DNA of 64,000 nt from Arthrobacter terrae (GCF_015708085.1 NZ_JADNYM010000004.1:62001-126000), one strand, 5' to 3'. Counted from the first letter of the stretch, positions 1 to 10,064 are shown. The notes: generated from the letters alone by a model not told the origin. A program made the numbers and translations.

Positions 1-486
1 GAAGTCCATCACCTTGATCGCGTTGCCGTCGTCGGTGACCATGACATTGGCCGGCTTGATGTCCCGGTGCACAATGCCCGCACGATGACTGTATTCCAGC
101 GCGGACAGCACGCCGAGCGTGTAATCAATCGCATGGTCAATGGTCAGTTCCTTGCTCCGGACCAGATCGCGCAGGGTCCGGCCCGAAACGAATTCCATCA
201 CGATGAACGGCATTCGAGGGCCATCCCCCAGCGGGTCAGTGGAACTGTTATCCCCGGTGTCATATACCGCGACGATCGATGGATGGTTCAGCCCGGCTAC
301 CGCCTGCGCCTCACGGCGGAACCGTGCCTGCAATTGCGGGTCGCGGGCCAAATCAGCACGCAGCAGCTTCACCGCTACAGTACGTCCGAGCCGGGTATCC
401 TTGCCGATGTACACGTCAGCCATACCGCCGCGGCCCAGCAGCTCACCCAATTCATACCGTTCATTGAGGACGCGCGGCATATTCAT
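1..486 (-). CDS. pknB: Ser/Thr protein kinase PknB, N-terminal part (cut by window edge)
   Basis: Membrane Ser/Thr kinase that phosphorylates cell-wall and division proteins. Only the first ~160 codons are in the window. Reading the minus strand from 486 gives a glycine-rich loop (GRGGMADVY), the ATP-binding lysine in VAVKLL and the catalytic HRDIKPANV motif; the DFG region begins at the edge as VMDF. Two ATGs are possible (486 and 480). I chose 486 because AAAGGA lies about 9 bases upstream. It sits 73 bp after the preceding kinase gene, last in the visible cell-wall operon. The extracellular PASTA repeats expected for PknB would lie outside the window. The kinase call is certain; the PknB name rests on position and family. 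Confidence 0.93.
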   Translation of the reverse strand, partial: MNMPRVLNERYELGELLGRGGMADVYIGKDTRLGRTVAVKLLRADLARDPQLQARFRREAQAVAGLNHPSIVAVYDTGDNSSTDPLGDGPRMPFIVMEFVSGRTLRDLVRSKELTIDHAIDYTLGVLSALEYSHRAGIVHRDIKPANVMVTDDGNAIKVMDF

Positions 487-559
487 AATTCAGCGGTCCT
501 TTCCGATTATCGGGTCATTGTGGTTGCGGTTGCAGGGTGCGACGGCGGCGCGATTCCGA

Positions 560-2452
560 TTAGGGGGCGGGCTTGCAGGTGGCGGGGCTGCCGGCGGACT
601 CTCCCACGCCGCAGTCAGTAAGCGCAGCCGGCGGCGTGGCAAGCGCCGCGGGGGTGGCGGGCGTGGTCGGCGCCTGCGTCGGCGATGGTGCAGGCGCGTG
701 CGTCGGTGACGGGGCAGGTACAGGCGCCTGCGTGGTCGGCGCCGGTCCGGTCGAGACTGTGTAGGTAACTGTAGTTCCCTTGGCCACACTGTTGCCCGGT
801 GCCGGGGCGACCTCGATGACCGTACCTGCCTTGGCTGCATTGGGTGCGTTATTGGTTGCCGGCACCAGACCAAGGGTCAGGAGCTGGGAGTTGTACGTCT
901 CAGCGTTCTGGCCGGCAAATGCCGGAACCGTCACCGTTTCCGGTCCCTTGGAATAGGTCACGTTGATGGTGGTGCCTTTTGGTTGCGCACCCGTGGGGGC
1001 AATAGAAATCACGGTTCCCGCGGCCGTTGAGTCGAAGACCTCCACCGGATTGACCCCCATCCCCAAATTAATGAGGGCCCGTTGGACTTCGCTGAACGGC
1101 CGGCCATTGTACTGATCCGGCTGGATCGTCACCATGTCCGAAGCCGTCGTTTCCGGCGGTGGCGCAGTGCTGCTCAGCGACGGGCTGGAACTGGAACTGG
1201 TGCTGGAACTGGCACTGGAACTGGCACTGGACGTCACCGGCGTGGACTTGGGCGAAAAAACACCCAGCTGCTGCAGAACCACCATCGCAATGACAAAGAG
1301 GACCAGCAGGATCAGGGCAACCAGCGGCCAGGTCCAAGGGCTGCGTCCGCGCTTGGCAGGTGCGGCAGCTTCGTCGTCGTCCTCGTCCCACTGCTGCCCG
1401 GCCGCCGGCTCCTCGCCGCGGGAGAGCGTATTGCCCGGACCCGCTTGGGCACTGATGGTGGCCCCTGCAACGGTGGGCAGGGCAGAAGTCGCCGCAGCAG
1501 AATAGTCGGGCGAATAGTTCGACGGAACGGCTGTTGTAGCGGCGGTTCCGGGAACGTCTACCGGCGCCGTGATGGGTCCGGTGGTCGCCTCGAACAGGAG
1601 CATTCCGGGCGCCGCGGCGTGGGCGGCGTTGATGTCTCCATTCCGGATGGCTTCGGCCGCGTCCGCGAGCTTGTTCGCGTTTGCCGGACGGTTTGCCGGG
1701 TCCTTAGCCAACATTGACATCAGCAGCGCGCGCACTGGAGTCGGAAGCGTGTCCGGCAGCGGCGGTGGTGCATCGTTGACCTGGGCCAACGCGATGGCAA
1801 TCTGGGATTCACCAGAGAAGGGGCGGTGACCGGTAATGCACTCGTAGCCGATAATGCCCAGGGAATAGATATCGCTGGAGCCGGTGGCAAGCTGACCTGT
1901 GGCTTGCTCGGGAGCCAGATACTGCGCCGTCCCCATAACCTGCCCGGTTTGGGTGAGCGGGACCTGGTCGGCGAGCCGGGCGATGCCGAAATCGGTTACT
2001 TTGACCCGACCCTCAGGTGTGATCAGTAGGTTTCCGGGTTTGACGTCGCGGTGTACCAGCCCCTGCGCATGTGCGACAGACAGTGCCCGGGCGGTCTGGG
2101 CGATGATCGACAGCGTGCGGTCGGAGGAAAGCACGTGATCGTGTTCGATGATGCTGGACAGCGGCTCGCCGGGGACCAGCTCCATCACCAAATAGGCGGA
2201 GCCGTCTTCTTCGCCGTAATCAAAGACATTGGCGATGCCGACGTGGTTCAGCAGCGCGGTGTGGCGCGCCTCGGCCCGGAACCGCTCGCGGAAGCCCGGA
2301 TCCCCGGTGTATTCCTCCTTGAGAATCTTGATCGCCACAGTCCGGCCCAAAACCAGGTCTTTGGCCCGCCAGACCTCACCCATACCACCAATCGCAATGC
2401 GAGATGTGAGCTGGAACCTGCCGCCTAAGGTGATACCCGATGTAGGCCTCAC
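560..2452 (-). CDS. pknA: Ser/Thr protein kinase with two PASTA domains (PknA position)
   Basis: A 630-residue transmembrane kinase. The kinase domain covers about residues 12-270, with GGMGEVW, lysine in [15 protein letters not shown] and DFGIARL. A low-complexity linker follows, then a membrane segment near residues 372-396 ([19 protein letters not shown]), a Ser-rich stretch and two PASTA-like repeats (about 440-570) that would face outside. The Pro/Ala-rich C-terminus is probably disordered. The start is a GTG overlapping the pbpA stop (GTGA). In mycobacteria the kinase at this position lacks PASTA domains and PknB carries them, so this copy is unlike that model. The name rests on synteny. 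Confidence 0.92.
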   Translation of the reverse strand: MRPTSGITLGGRFQLTSRIAIGGMGEVWRAKDLVLGRTVAIKILKEEYTGDPGFRERFRAEARHTALLNHVGIANVFDYGEEDGSAYLVMELVPGEPLSSIIEHDHVLSSDRTLSIIAQTARALSVAHAQGLVHRDVKPGNLLITPEGRVKVTDFGIARLADQVPLTQTGQVMGTAQYLAPEQATGQLATGSSDIYSLGIIGYECITGHRPFSGESQIAIALAQVNDAPPPLPDTLPTPVRALLMSMLAKDPANRPANANKLADAAEAIRNGDINAAHAAAPGMLLFEATTGPITAPVDVPGTAATTAVPSNYSPDYSAAATSALPTVAGATISAQAGPGNTLSRGEEPAAGQQWDEDDDEAAAPAKRGRSPWTWPLVALILLVLFVIAMVVLQQLGVFSPKSTPVTSSASSSASSSTSSSSSPSLSSTAPPPETTASDMVTIQPDQYNGRPFSEVQRALINLGMGVNPVEVFDSTAAGTVISIAPTGAQPKGTTINVTYSKGPETVTVPAFAGQNAETYNSQLLTLGLVPATNNAPNAAKAGTVIEVAPAPGNSVAKGTTVTYTVSTGPAPTTQAPVPAPSPTHAPAPSPTQAPTTPATPAALATPPAALTDCGVGESAGSPATCKPAP

Positions 2453-3909
2453 TTATTCAACACCGCCTCGATAAGTTTGCTTGCGTTTGGACTGGTCAAT
2501 TGTGCTCCGGTGGCAATATCGACATTTGACATGACGATTGATACCACCACTTGGGGGTCCTGCGCCGGAGCGAATCCGGTGAACCAGGCGTTATTGTTGA
2601 CCACGCCCGGAATGCCCTCGGCCGTGCCGGTTTTTCCTGCCACCTCAACGCCAGGGACAGTGGCTGCATGCGCAATGCCCTTGTCCACGACATTTGTCAT
2701 CCAATCCGTGATCTGATGGGCTATCTCCGGAGTGGTGGACTGCCGCAGGACCTCAGGGGTAAATTCCTCAACCGGTTTTAGGTCCGGAGTGCGGATCGAT
2801 TTCACCAGGTTTGGCTTCATCTGGGCGCCGCCGTTGGCGATGGCTGCCGTCATCATCGCGATCTCCAGCGGAGTTGCCTGCACATCCTGCTGGCCAACAG
2901 CGCTTCGGGCCAGTTCGGCCGTACCCAGCTGGCCCTTGCTGCCGGGGAACTTGCTGGCCGTTACCTTGTCCGGAAAGTACAGCGAATCGTCGTTAAAGCC
3001 GAACTTCCTGGCCTGCTCGGTAATGGCGTCCTGCCCCAGATCCAGGGCTATTTCCGCGAAGGGCGTGTTGCAGGATTGTTCGAGGACAAAGGAGAAACCC
3101 GCTTGGGTTTTGGCGCCGCAGCCGCCGTTGACGTAGTTGGGCAGCGTGGCATCGGTTCCGGGGAACGACAGTTCCTGCGGGTTCGCCAGCACGGAATCCT
3201 TATTGTATTTCCCGGACGCGAGGGCAGCTGCGGTATCAACAAGCTTGAACACCGAACCGGGAGAATACAACTTCGTGTAAGCGCTGGAGCCAAACATATC
3301 AATTCCGTCAATGCCCAGCAGTCTGTTGTAGTTTTTGGCCACCGAGGTGGCGTCATGACCGGCCAGCACGTTGGTGTCGTAGGACGGCTTGGACACCATG
3401 GCGATGATGGCGCCGGTCTTGGGATTCATCACTACGATGGAACCCCGCTGGCCATCCGGGATCATGTTGTAAGCCATCTGCTGGATCGCGGGATCTATGG
3501 TCAGTTCCACGGACCTGCCCTTAGGCTGCGCGCCGGAAAGCAAGGAGAGAACCTTGTCGTAGAAGGCATCGGCGGTTTCCCCGGTAAGCTGCGCATTTTC
3601 TGCCTTCTCGATGCCGTATTGTCCGTACGCCCGGGAGAAGAACCCGGTCAGACCGGCATAAAGCTCGCTCTGATGGTAGACGCGCTGAAACTTGCACTTA
3701 TCCGGGGACGGGACGGACTCCGCAATAGGCTGCCCACCCACCAGAATGGCACCGCGATCGCTACAGAACTGCTCGATCAGGCCCCTGCTGTTGAGGTCAT
3801 TATTTTTCAGATCGTCTGCGGCGAAGAACTGAATATAAGTGATGGAGCCAAAAACCAACGCGAAAAGCGCGACGGCGACAAGCCAGGAACTGCGGATGGC
3901 CTGGTTCAC
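2449..3909 (-). CDS. pbpA: Class B penicillin-binding protein (PbpA, transpeptidase)
   Basis: Peptidoglycan D,D-transpeptidase of 486 residues that cross-links new wall. It has an N-terminal membrane anchor (residues 7-30), a dimerisation domain, and a transpeptidase domain with all three active-site motifs: SPGSVFK (SxxK, about residue 217), SCN (SxN, about 278) and KTGTAE (about 426). It overlaps the rodA/ftsW stop by 4 bp upstream and the downstream kinase by 4 bp. This fits the usual pairing of a SEDS glycosyltransferase with its class B PBP. The length and all catalytic residues are normal for actinobacterial PbpA. Confidence 0.96.
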   Translation of the reverse strand: MNQAIRSSWLVAVALFALVFGSITYIQFFAADDLKNNDLNSRGLIEQFCSDRGAILVGGQPIAESVPSPDKCKFQRVYHQSELYAGLTGFFSRAYGQYGIEKAENAQLTGETADAFYDKVLSLLSGAQPKGRSVELTIDPAIQQMAYNMIPDGQRGSIVVMNPKTGAIIAMVSKPSYDTNVLAGHDATSVAKNYNRLLGIDGIDMFGSSAYTKLYSPGSVFKLVDTAAALASGKYNKDSVLANPQELSFPGTDATLPNYVNGGCGAKTQAGFSFVLEQSCNTPFAEIALDLGQDAITEQARKFGFNDDSLYFPDKVTASKFPGSKGQLGTAELARSAVGQQDVQATPLEIAMMTAAIANGGAQMKPNLVKSIRTPDLKPVEEFTPEVLRQSTTPEIAHQITDWMTNVVDKGIAHAATVPGVEVAGKTGTAEGIPGVVNNNAWFTGFAPAQDPQVVVSIVMSNVDIATGAQLTSPNASKLIEAVLNK

Positions 3910-5351
3910 GGGCTAATCACCTTCTTGGACGGAGTTTTAATGGAACGCGGCGTCTGCACGGGTGTACGCGGGGGACCCGACGCGGGCGGCTCGCCGGCCG
4001 GGACGTGCGGTTCCTTCGCGGGAGCAGTGAAGATGGGGCGCCGGGCGGCGTTGGAGATCAACAGCAGCAGGGCAACGATTATCCAGTTGGCCAGAAGCGA
4101 GGAGCCGCCGGCGGCCAGGAATGGTGTGGTCAGGCCAGTGAGCGGAATCAGCCGGGTAACGCCGCCGATGACGACGAAGCACTGAAGGGCAATTGCGAAG
4201 GACAGACCCACGGCGAGCAGTTTGCCGAAAGCATCGCGGGTTCCCAGTGCGGCGCGGAAACCGCGGGTTATCAGCAATAGATAGAGCAGCACCACTGCGA
4301 ACAGACCGATCATGCCAAGCTCTTCGCCAAGCGAGGCGATAATCATGTCGCTGTTGGCCAGCGGGACAATATCCGGCCGCCCTTGTCCCAGACCCGAACC
4401 AATCAGCCCGCCGCTGGCCATGCCAAACAGACCCTGCACGATCTGATAGCTGCTTCCGACACCGCGGCCAATCACTTCCGGATCGAAGGCATGCACCCAC
4501 GTGTTGACCCGCAGACCCACGTGCGGGAAGATCCTGATGGCAAAAAAGCCGCCGACGGCGATCAGTACCAGGCCGATCGCAACCCAGCTGATCCTGCTGG
4601 TAGCGACATAAATCATGATCATAAACAGGCCGAAAAACAGCACCGAGGTGCCGATGTCATGCTGGAATACCAAGACGCCGACGCTGGCCAGCCAAGCCAC
4701 GATCATTGGCCCCAGATCGCGGACCCGGGGGAGCTGCAGGGGACCGATTTTCTTTCCCGCGAGCAGGATCAGATCGCGGTTGGAGGATAGATAACCGGCG
4801 AAGAATATAGCCAATGTGATCTTGGCGATCTCACCGGGCTGGAAAGAGTTATTGCCGATCCTGATCCACACGCTGGCACCATTCACATCTCCAGCGCTGA
4901 TGCCGGGAATCAGCGGCAGGATCAGCAGCACTACGCTGACGATGAGGGAGATATAGGTAAAACGCCGCAGTACCCGATGGTCGCGCAGGAACCAGATAAC
5001 GGATATGGCCGCCAGGACCGCAACGGTGGTCCACAGCCACTGGCGCGGACCGGCAGTGTCGTCCGTTGCGAGGTCCAACCGGTGGATCATGGCCAGGCCG
5101 ACGCCATTGAGGGCAACTACAATAGGAAGTATTACCGGATCGGCATATTTTGCGCGAAAGCGCAGCGAGATATGCATCCCGAGTGCGAGGACGGTCAGGA
5201 CAGCCGCTTGGGAGTAGAAGTCGGAATCGAAGGGGCGGTCCAGATTAAGATCGACCAGCGCATTGGCGGAAATGCCCACTACCAAAGCCAGGATCAGTAG
5301 GACGAGCTCAATGTTGCGCCGTGGTTTGGCCACGGTCTGCAGCTGGCTCAT
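3906..5351 (-). CDS. rodA: SEDS-family peptidoglycan glycosyltransferase (RodA/FtsW)
   Basis: Polytopic membrane glycosyltransferase that polymerises lipid II. From ATG 5351 the product is 481 residues (MSQLQTVAK...) with about ten hydrophobic segments. It has the SEDS aspartate motif FQHDIGTS and the conserved late loop PLTGLTTPFLAAGGSS. The open frame extends upstream to 5546, but that extension is Phe/Cys/Arg-rich and lies over the phosphatase gene. ATG 5351 overlaps the pstP stop as ATGA and gives the family N-terminus. The soluble Pro/Lys-rich tail after the last membrane segment is typical of actinobacteria. It acts with the adjacent PbpA. RodA rather than FtsW is inferred from pairing with pbpA. 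Confidence 0.93.
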   Translation of the reverse strand: MSQLQTVAKPRRNIELVLLILALVVGISANALVDLNLDRPFDSDFYSQAAVLTVLALGMHISLRFRAKYADPVILPIVVALNGVGLAMIHRLDLATDDTAGPRQWLWTTVAVLAAISVIWFLRDHRVLRRFTYISLIVSVVLLILPLIPGISAGDVNGASVWIRIGNNSFQPGEIAKITLAIFFAGYLSSNRDLILLAGKKIGPLQLPRVRDLGPMIVAWLASVGVLVFQHDIGTSVLFFGLFMIMIYVATSRISWVAIGLVLIAVGGFFAIRIFPHVGLRVNTWVHAFDPEVIGRGVGSSYQIVQGLFGMASGGLIGSGLGQGRPDIVPLANSDMIIASLGEELGMIGLFAVVLLYLLLITRGFRAALGTRDAFGKLLAVGLSFAIALQCFVVIGGVTRLIPLTGLTTPFLAAGGSSLLANWIIVALLLLISNAARRPIFTAPAKEPHVPAGEPPASGPPRTPVQTPRSIKTPSKKVISP

Positions 5352-7018
5352 TTGGAACCTCCCGAACAGGCTGCCGTGCTGACCGGGCCGGACCCGGATG
5401 CCGTTGGCTGCCCGGAAGCAGCAGAAGCAGCAGAAGCGGCAGAAGCGGCAGAAGTGGATGGGGTGACGGTCGCTGGAGCTGCCGAGGCAGGCGATGAGGT
5501 GGCTGTGCCGGTGGATGACGCCGTCGAAGGAGCTGGGGATGGGCACGGCGGAGCGCCGGATCCTGTGCCGAGCTGGAGGTCAATAATGATCTGCTGGGCG
5601 TCTGCCAGCCCGGCGGCCGGAACGGTCTGGGCCACCCTTTGCTGGGAGTAGTCGGGAAGATTTGAAACGTCCACGCCGGTTTCCCGGTAGACATGGGAAA
5701 GCGAGACGGGTCCTAAAGGTTGGGACACCCCGTTGAAAATTGCCACGTGTCCATTTGCCTGGCCAACGTAATAGCGTGTCTGGGTCCACGCGTAGCCGAG
5801 CCACAAGCCCAGCAGCAGGATCAGCAGGATGGCGGCGGCAAGAACGATTCTCAGGACGCGGCGCCGCCGGGGTGCGAGTAGATTTGCTGGCTCATATCCG
5901 TCGGTTTCGTCGCCCTCGGCAGGTTCGACGCCGGCGGGCGAGGTGGGCTTATGCGTCAGCACAGCGGCTGCCCTTAAGGCTGCGGGGCGTCCTGCCAATG
6001 CCGGGATTTTCCCCTCGGCTGCGGCGGTTACGGCGGCCCCGACAAGTTCGTGCGGCCGGCCGGCCAATTCGGCCTTGATAATGTCGGCGCTTAGATGTGA
6101 ACCGATTTCCTCCGCCGTTGGCTCTGTCGGCGCAGCGGATCCCGGTGTGCTGATTTCGTCTACCGGGGCTTCCACCCCGCTGGATTCGGCCAAGCCGGAA
6201 TTGACCGGTCCCTCGGACTCCGACAGGGCCGCGGTCTTGTCGGGCACGGCAGGAAGTGCCGCGGTGTCCAGATCATCCCCGGTCAGCTCGGCGACTTCAA
6301 AAACCACCACGGTGATATTGTCCGGCGCCCCGGCGGCAAGAGTTAATTCAATGAGTGTGTCGGCGCAATCCGAGAGCGAACGGGTATTGCGGACGACGTC
6401 TTCCACCACGTCATGGCGGACAAAGTTCAGGCCGTCGGAACAAAGCAGCCAGCGCTCTCCGGGGGTGACGTCGAAGGTTCTAAGGTCAAGTTCGGGGGAT
6501 GCATCCACATCACCCAAAACGCGCATGAGGACATTCTTGTGCGGATGCGTCTCCGCTTCCTCCGGACGCAGGCGGCCTTCGTCAATCATCCGCTGAACGA
6601 AGGTGTGGTCCTTGCTGATCTGCTTGAACGCACCGTCCTTGAGCCGGTACGCGCGCGAATCGCCGATATGGGCGAATTCGAGCTTATGACCGGAGAGCAG
6701 CAAAGCCGTCACCGTGGTCCCCATGCCCGCCAGCTTCGGGTTTACCTGGACCAGCTCGGATAACAAGGAGTTGGCGGTCTGAATTTCGTCGGCCAAGTAG
6801 GTGCCGGCATCGCCTTGATACCCGTCGCGGTCCAAATGGATCAGGTCCAGCACCGTGGACGCGCTGGCAACATCACCGCCGGCGTGGCCCCCCATACCGT
6901 CCGCGACCACGGCAAGGAAATGCCCCACGTAGGCAGAGTCATCGTTTTTGGCCCGGATTTTGCCGACATCCGAGCGCGCGGCATAGCGGAGGACAAGTGG
7001 ACGGTCGGCCATAGTCAT
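5348..7018 (-). CDS. pstP: PP2C-family Ser/Thr phosphatase PstP
   Basis: Metal-dependent phosphatase that reverses PknA/PknB phosphorylation. Its 556 residues show PP2C metal-site motifs VADGMGGHAGGD (about 37-48), GDSRAYR and DNITVVVFE. An acidic/Ala-rich linker follows, then one membrane segment near 385-408 (RIVLAAAILLILLLGLWLG) and an external Ser/Ala-rich tail. The tail includes an Ala-Ala-Ser tandem encoded by a GCAGAAGCG-type microsatellite near 5415-5455. The ATG overlaps the fhaB stop by 4 bp. Its place between the FHA genes and rodA is the standard actinobacterial order. Confidence 0.96.
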   Translation of the reverse strand: MTMADRPLVLRYAARSDVGKIRAKNDDSAYVGHFLAVVADGMGGHAGGDVASASTVLDLIHLDRDGYQGDAGTYLADEIQTANSLLSELVQVNPKLAGMGTTVTALLLSGHKLEFAHIGDSRAYRLKDGAFKQISKDHTFVQRMIDEGRLRPEEAETHPHKNVLMRVLGDVDASPELDLRTFDVTPGERWLLCSDGLNFVRHDVVEDVVRNTRSLSDCADTLIELTLAAGAPDNITVVVFEVAELTGDDLDTAALPAVPDKTAALSESEGPVNSGLAESSGVEAPVDEISTPGSAAPTEPTAEEIGSHLSADIIKAELAGRPHELVGAAVTAAAEGKIPALAGRPAALRAAAVLTHKPTSPAGVEPAEGDETDGYEPANLLAPRRRRVLRIVLAAAILLILLLGLWLGYAWTQTRYYVGQANGHVAIFNGVSQPLGPVSLSHVYRETGVDVSNLPDYSQQRVAQTVPAAGLADAQQIIIDLQLGTGSGAPPCPSPAPSTASSTGTATSSPASAAPATVTPSTSAASAASAASAASGQPTASGSGPVSTAACSGGSK

Positions 7019-7500
7019 GGCCTCAATTCGATGACCGTCTTACCGATCCGGACCGGGACGCCGAGCTCGACCGGCAGTGCGCGGGTCAGTTGCTGGTCGC
7101 CTAGGTATGTGCCGTTCGTCGAGCCCAAATCCTCGATGAACCACCGGCTTCCCTGCGGGAAGAGCCGGGCATGCCGTCCGGAGGCGTAATCGTCTTCGAG
7201 AACGAGCGTGGCTTCTTGAGCTCGACCGAGCAGAATTGGCGTCCCGGACAGTTCCAGAGTGCGCCCGGACAACGGGCCCTCGGTCACCACCAAGGTCCGT
7301 GCCTGGGCACGGACGGGAGGTGCGTCCACCAGTTCGGGGTGTCGGCGCGCCTGGCGGGCCGTTGGTGTGCCGACCTTGGTCTTACGGCCAATCACCAGAT
7401 CCCGGCGCATCGCCCCGACAACGCTGAAGATCATCAGCCACAGCAACAGCAGGAAACCAAAGCGCAGTACGGTAACAGTCAGACCGCTGAGTTCATTCAT
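7015..7500 (-). CDS. fhaB: FHA-domain membrane protein FhaB (FipA-like)
   Basis: A 161-residue phosphothreonine-binding adaptor. It has an N-terminal membrane helix (LTVTVLRFGFLLLLWLMIF) and a C-terminal FHA domain (about 80-160) with GRAQEATL, SGRHARLF and the LGSTNGTYLG signature. Homologues bind phosphorylated PknB substrates and link kinase signalling to cell division and wall synthesis. It overlaps fhaA and pstP by 4 bp each, so translation is probably coupled. Length and domain order are normal. Confidence 0.95.
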   Translation of the reverse strand: MNELSGLTVTVLRFGFLLLLWLMIFSVVGAMRRDLVIGRKTKVGTPTARQARRHPELVDAPPVRAQARTLVVTEGPLSGRTLELSGTPILLGRAQEATLVLEDDYASGRHARLFPQGSRWFIEDLGSTNGTYLGDQQLTRALPVELGVPVRIGKTVIELRP

Positions 7501-8306
7501 TCGCGTTCCCTGTTCCGCATCGGGAGTAACCGGAAAACGATCTTCGTCCTGCCCATCGTCACCGTGGCGCCGTCGGCCAGTTCGGTGCTGCCGGAGACCT
7601 TCCGGCCATTGACGTAGCTGCCATTAGTGGAGCCGAGATCTACGGCGGTCGACCGGCCGTGTTCGGTCCGGATCTCCAGATGCTTGCGGGAAACGCCCGT
7701 GTCATCGATGAGAATGTCCGCTTCCGAGGAGCGTCCCAGAATAATGCTCGGTGCATTGAGTGAGTAGCGTTGGCCATCAATGTCCAGTACCGGTTGAAGG
7801 CTCTGCAGGCCGGTCACGGCGGGCGCACGCGGGGGCACGCTGGGGCGCCCGGTGGGGAATCCCGCGGGCATCTCGGCCGGGACGCTATTATGCGTTGGTT
7901 GATCTTCGTCCGGGTTTACGGAAGTGCTGCCACCGGTCTTTTCGGTCCTGGAGTTTATCTGGAAAACGCCGGCTTTCAGGTCCGCATCCTGATGGAAGAC
8001 AACCCGAACGGGGCCCTGCAGTACATAGCCTTGACCGCGCGAGTGATTGATAACGACGTCGCAGAGCTCTTCGGCCAGAGCGGTGCCCCAACTGCGGGCG
8101 CGCTCGAAATCGTGTTCGCTGAGTTGAATATCGAAGACGTTCGGCGCCAATGTTCGTCCTGCGGCCAAAGTCATGGCCTTGTCATCGAGCTCGCGCCGGA
8201 GACGACTGGCAAGTTCCACCGGCTGGACCTGGGCCTTTGATCCGCGGGAGAAGGCGCCGCGTACGGCTTTTTCGATGCCTTTTTCGACGTTATCCAACAG
8301 CCCCAT
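7497..8306 (-). CDS. fhaA: FHA-domain protein FhaA (DUF3662 + FHA)
   Basis: First gene of the visible cell-wall operon; 269 residues. The N-terminal DUF3662 domain (about 1-125) starts MGLLDNVEKGIEKAVRG. A short Pro-rich linker leads to an FHA domain (about 175-265) with GRSSEADILI, SRKHLEIR and DLGSTNGSYV. In mycobacteria FhaA binds phosphorylated pseudokinase MviN and dampens peptidoglycan synthesis. No membrane segment is visible. GAAGGAGAGG precedes the ATG at a good distance. It has no gene upstream for 300 bp, so the operon promoter should lie there. Confidence 0.95.
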   Translation of the reverse strand: MGLLDNVEKGIEKAVRGAFSRGSKAQVQPVELASRLRRELDDKAMTLAAGRTLAPNVFDIQLSEHDFERARSWGTALAEELCDVVINHSRGQGYVLQGPVRVVFHQDADLKAGVFQINSRTEKTGGSTSVNPDEDQPTHNSVPAEMPAGFPTGRPSVPPRAPAVTGLQSLQPVLDIDGQRYSLNAPSIILGRSSEADILIDDTGVSRKHLEIRTEHGRSTAVDLGSTNGSYVNGRKVSGSTELADGATVTMGRTKIVFRLLPMRNRERE

Positions 8307-8615
8307 CGGCCCTCTCCTTCACAGTTGCCCGGTATCGTGCGCAAACTTGTCCATCCCGATACTACTGGGCAGAAGTGCGAAAATCCCCATCTGTTCTCAG
8401 TTCCGGGCGCCGTTTCACGCCCCGGTTCGGTGACGGCTCAGCGTCACCGCAGCCGGCAGCACTGGCCTCTCATTGGAGTTCGTCCGGTCGCAGCGGACCG
8501 TGTTATCCCGGACGTTTAGGTGTTTCGGCGCAGTGCGGGTACTCTTAATCTCGCTGTTCTTTTGGTTTCAGTTTCTGAAACATCTGGCTGAAGAGCCAGG
8601 TAGGAAGACGGCAGA
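8307..8615. other. Intergenic region between the fhaA operon and tRNA-Leu
   Basis: No gene is supported in these ~310 bp. The region must contain the minus-strand promoter of the fhaA-pknB operon and the plus-strand promoter of the tRNA. I see a small hairpin (CTGGCT-gaag-AGCCAG, 8584-8599) just before the tRNA, which may be a processing signal. I could not identify a convincing -35/-10 pair on either strand. Confidence 0.5.
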
Positions 8616-8698
8616 GCGCGAGTGGCGGAACGGCAGACGCGCTGGCTTCAGGTGCCAGTATCTTAACGGGTGTGGGGGTTCAAATCCCCCCTCGCGCA
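8616..8698 (+). tRNA. tRNA-Leu (anticodon CAG)
   Basis: A complete class II tRNA. The 7-bp acceptor stem GCGCGAG pairs with CTCGCGC (8691-8697), with discriminator A at 8698. The anticodon stem CTGGC/GCCAG encloses TTCAGGT, giving anticodon CAG for leucine. There is a long variable arm and a GGTTCAAATCC T-arm. CCA is not encoded (the next bases are CCC). It is followed by a strong terminator. Confidence 0.97.
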
Positions 8699-8734
8699 CC
8701 CAAATACCCTTCAGGGTCAAACCAGGAGGATCAA

Positions 8735-8769
8735 GAACGCCCCGGTCTTTGGACCGGGGCGTTCTTTTT
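8735..8769 (+). terminator. Rho-independent terminator after tRNA-Leu
   Basis: A perfect 13-bp inverted repeat (GAACGCCCCGGTC, loop TTTG, GACCGGGGCGTTC) is followed directly by a T run. It lies 37 bp after the tRNA 3' end and is among the clearest intrinsic terminators in the window. Confidence 0.93.
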
Positions 8770-8890
8770 GTGCGGGAGAGTCAGGGATGACCGAAGTGCC
8801 GGCGATGGTGAGTCTGGTCTCAAACGGAAATATCAGCAGAGCCAGCGGCGTTGCGACCGGTGGACCCGATACGACTGGAAAGAGACTGAA

Positions 8891-9964
8891 TTGAACTTGT
8901 TTTCCCCCCTGACCCTTGGCGCTCTTGAGCTGCGAAACCGGCTCGTGATGGCGCCGCTGACCCGCTCGCGTTCGGGCCGGAGCGGGGTTCCCGGTCCGCT
9001 CGTGACGGAGCACTACCGCCAACGCGCCTCCTTGGGTCTGATTGTCAGTGAGGGCACGTACCCCAGTCAGGCGGGGCAGGGATTTCCCGGTCAGCCCGGA
9101 CTGGTCACGCCCGGGCAGTTGGCAGGTTGGAGCAAAGTAACGCAGGCAGTCCACGAAGAGGGCGGCCGCATCTTTGCCCAGGTCATGCATGCCGGCCGGG
9201 TCACGCACGAGGCCATAAACGGTGGCTTTCCAGTGGTGGGTCCTAGTGCAATCGCCATTGATGGATTCGCCCGGACTTACGACGGTAAGCTTCCGTATCC
9301 CGTTCCGCATGAGCTCAGCGGGGGCGAATTGAAGGCCGTCGTAGGCGAGTTCGTCCTTGCCGCACGCAACGCCATTGCTGCCGGCTTCGACGGCGTAGAG
9401 CTGCATGGCGCCAACGGCTATCTGCTCCACGAGTTCCTCTCCCCTGCATCGAATCAACGCGACGATGGCTATGGCGGTTCGCCGGAGAACCGCGCGCGCT
9501 TTGTGGTTGACGTTGTTACGGCCGTGGCTGCGGAGATCGGCGCCGCACGCGTTGGAATCCGGGTTTCGCCCGAGCACAATATTCAAGGCGCGCTGGAAAC
9601 CGATGCCGCAGATGTGCACGCCACCTATGGTTCCCTGCTGGAGGCGATCGCCCCGTTGGGGCTGGCGTATCTGAGCATTCTGCATAAGGACCCCACTGGC
9701 CCGTTGGTGAAGGATCTGCGGGCGCGGTTTGCAGGCCCGTTGCTGATCAATAGCGGTTTCGGCGTCCTGACGACCAGGGACGAAGCAATGGCGCTGATGG
9801 CAGACGGACATGCGGACGCCGTCGTTGTGGGCCGGCCGGCAATAGCGAATCCGGATCTGGCGAGGCGGTGGCGGGAGGACCTGCCGTTGAACGCGCCGGA
9901 TCCGCTGACCTTTTACAGCGACGGAGCCGCCGGATACACGGACTATCCGGCGCTGGGAATTTAG
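8891..9964 (+). CDS. NADH:flavin oxidoreductase, Old Yellow Enzyme family
   Basis: FMN-dependent ene-reductase (TIM barrel) that typically reduces activated C=C bonds; the substrate here is unknown. From TTG 8891 the product is 357 residues (MNLFSPLTLGALELRNR...), the usual OYE length, with GGAAAGAGA upstream. Family hallmarks are MAPLTRSRSG, the long motif containing HGANGYLLHEFLSP and YGGSPENRARF, and the phosphate-binding VVGRPAIANPDL. The open frame extends 73 codons upstream but crosses the tRNA and terminator, so the TTG is preferred. It stands alone, with no partner reductase or regulator next to it. Confidence 0.9.
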   Translation: MNLFSPLTLGALELRNRLVMAPLTRSRSGRSGVPGPLVTEHYRQRASLGLIVSEGTYPSQAGQGFPGQPGLVTPGQLAGWSKVTQAVHEEGGRIFAQVMHAGRVTHEAINGGFPVVGPSAIAIDGFARTYDGKLPYPVPHELSGGELKAVVGEFVLAARNAIAAGFDGVELHGANGYLLHEFLSPASNQRDDGYGGSPENRARFVVDVVTAVAAEIGAARVGIRVSPEHNIQGALETDAADVHATYGSLLEAIAPLGLAYLSILHKDPTGPLVKDLRARFAGPLLINSGFGVLTTRDEAMALMADGHADAVVVGRPAIANPDLARRWREDLPLNAPDPLTFYSDGAAGYTDYPALGI

Positions 9965-9980
9965 CACACCGGATTCATAT

Positions 9981-10008
9981 TTGAATGATTTTGTGAGTCG
10001 GCTAAAAT
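9981..10008 (+). promoter_or_regulatory. Predicted sigma-A promoter of the betaine-type ABC operon
   Basis: TTGAAT (9981-9986), a 16-bp spacer and TAAAAT (10003-10008). The stretch is AT-rich, unlike its surroundings, and stands 57 bp before the first GTG of the transporter operon. Confidence 0.65.
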
Positions 10009-10064
10009 AGATGGTTGAACTAATGGTGAATTAATACGTAACTAGGCGTGAAGAGGGTTTATTT

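Noticed and set aside
8717-9967. Minus-strand open frame (416 codons) opposite the Old Yellow Enzyme gene
   Set aside because: Low-complexity basic translation; the plus-strand frame has full family motifs.
9965-10064. Riboswitch ahead of the betaine-type importer
   Set aside because: Only about 55 nt lie between the predicted start of transcription and the first codon, with no structured element visible.
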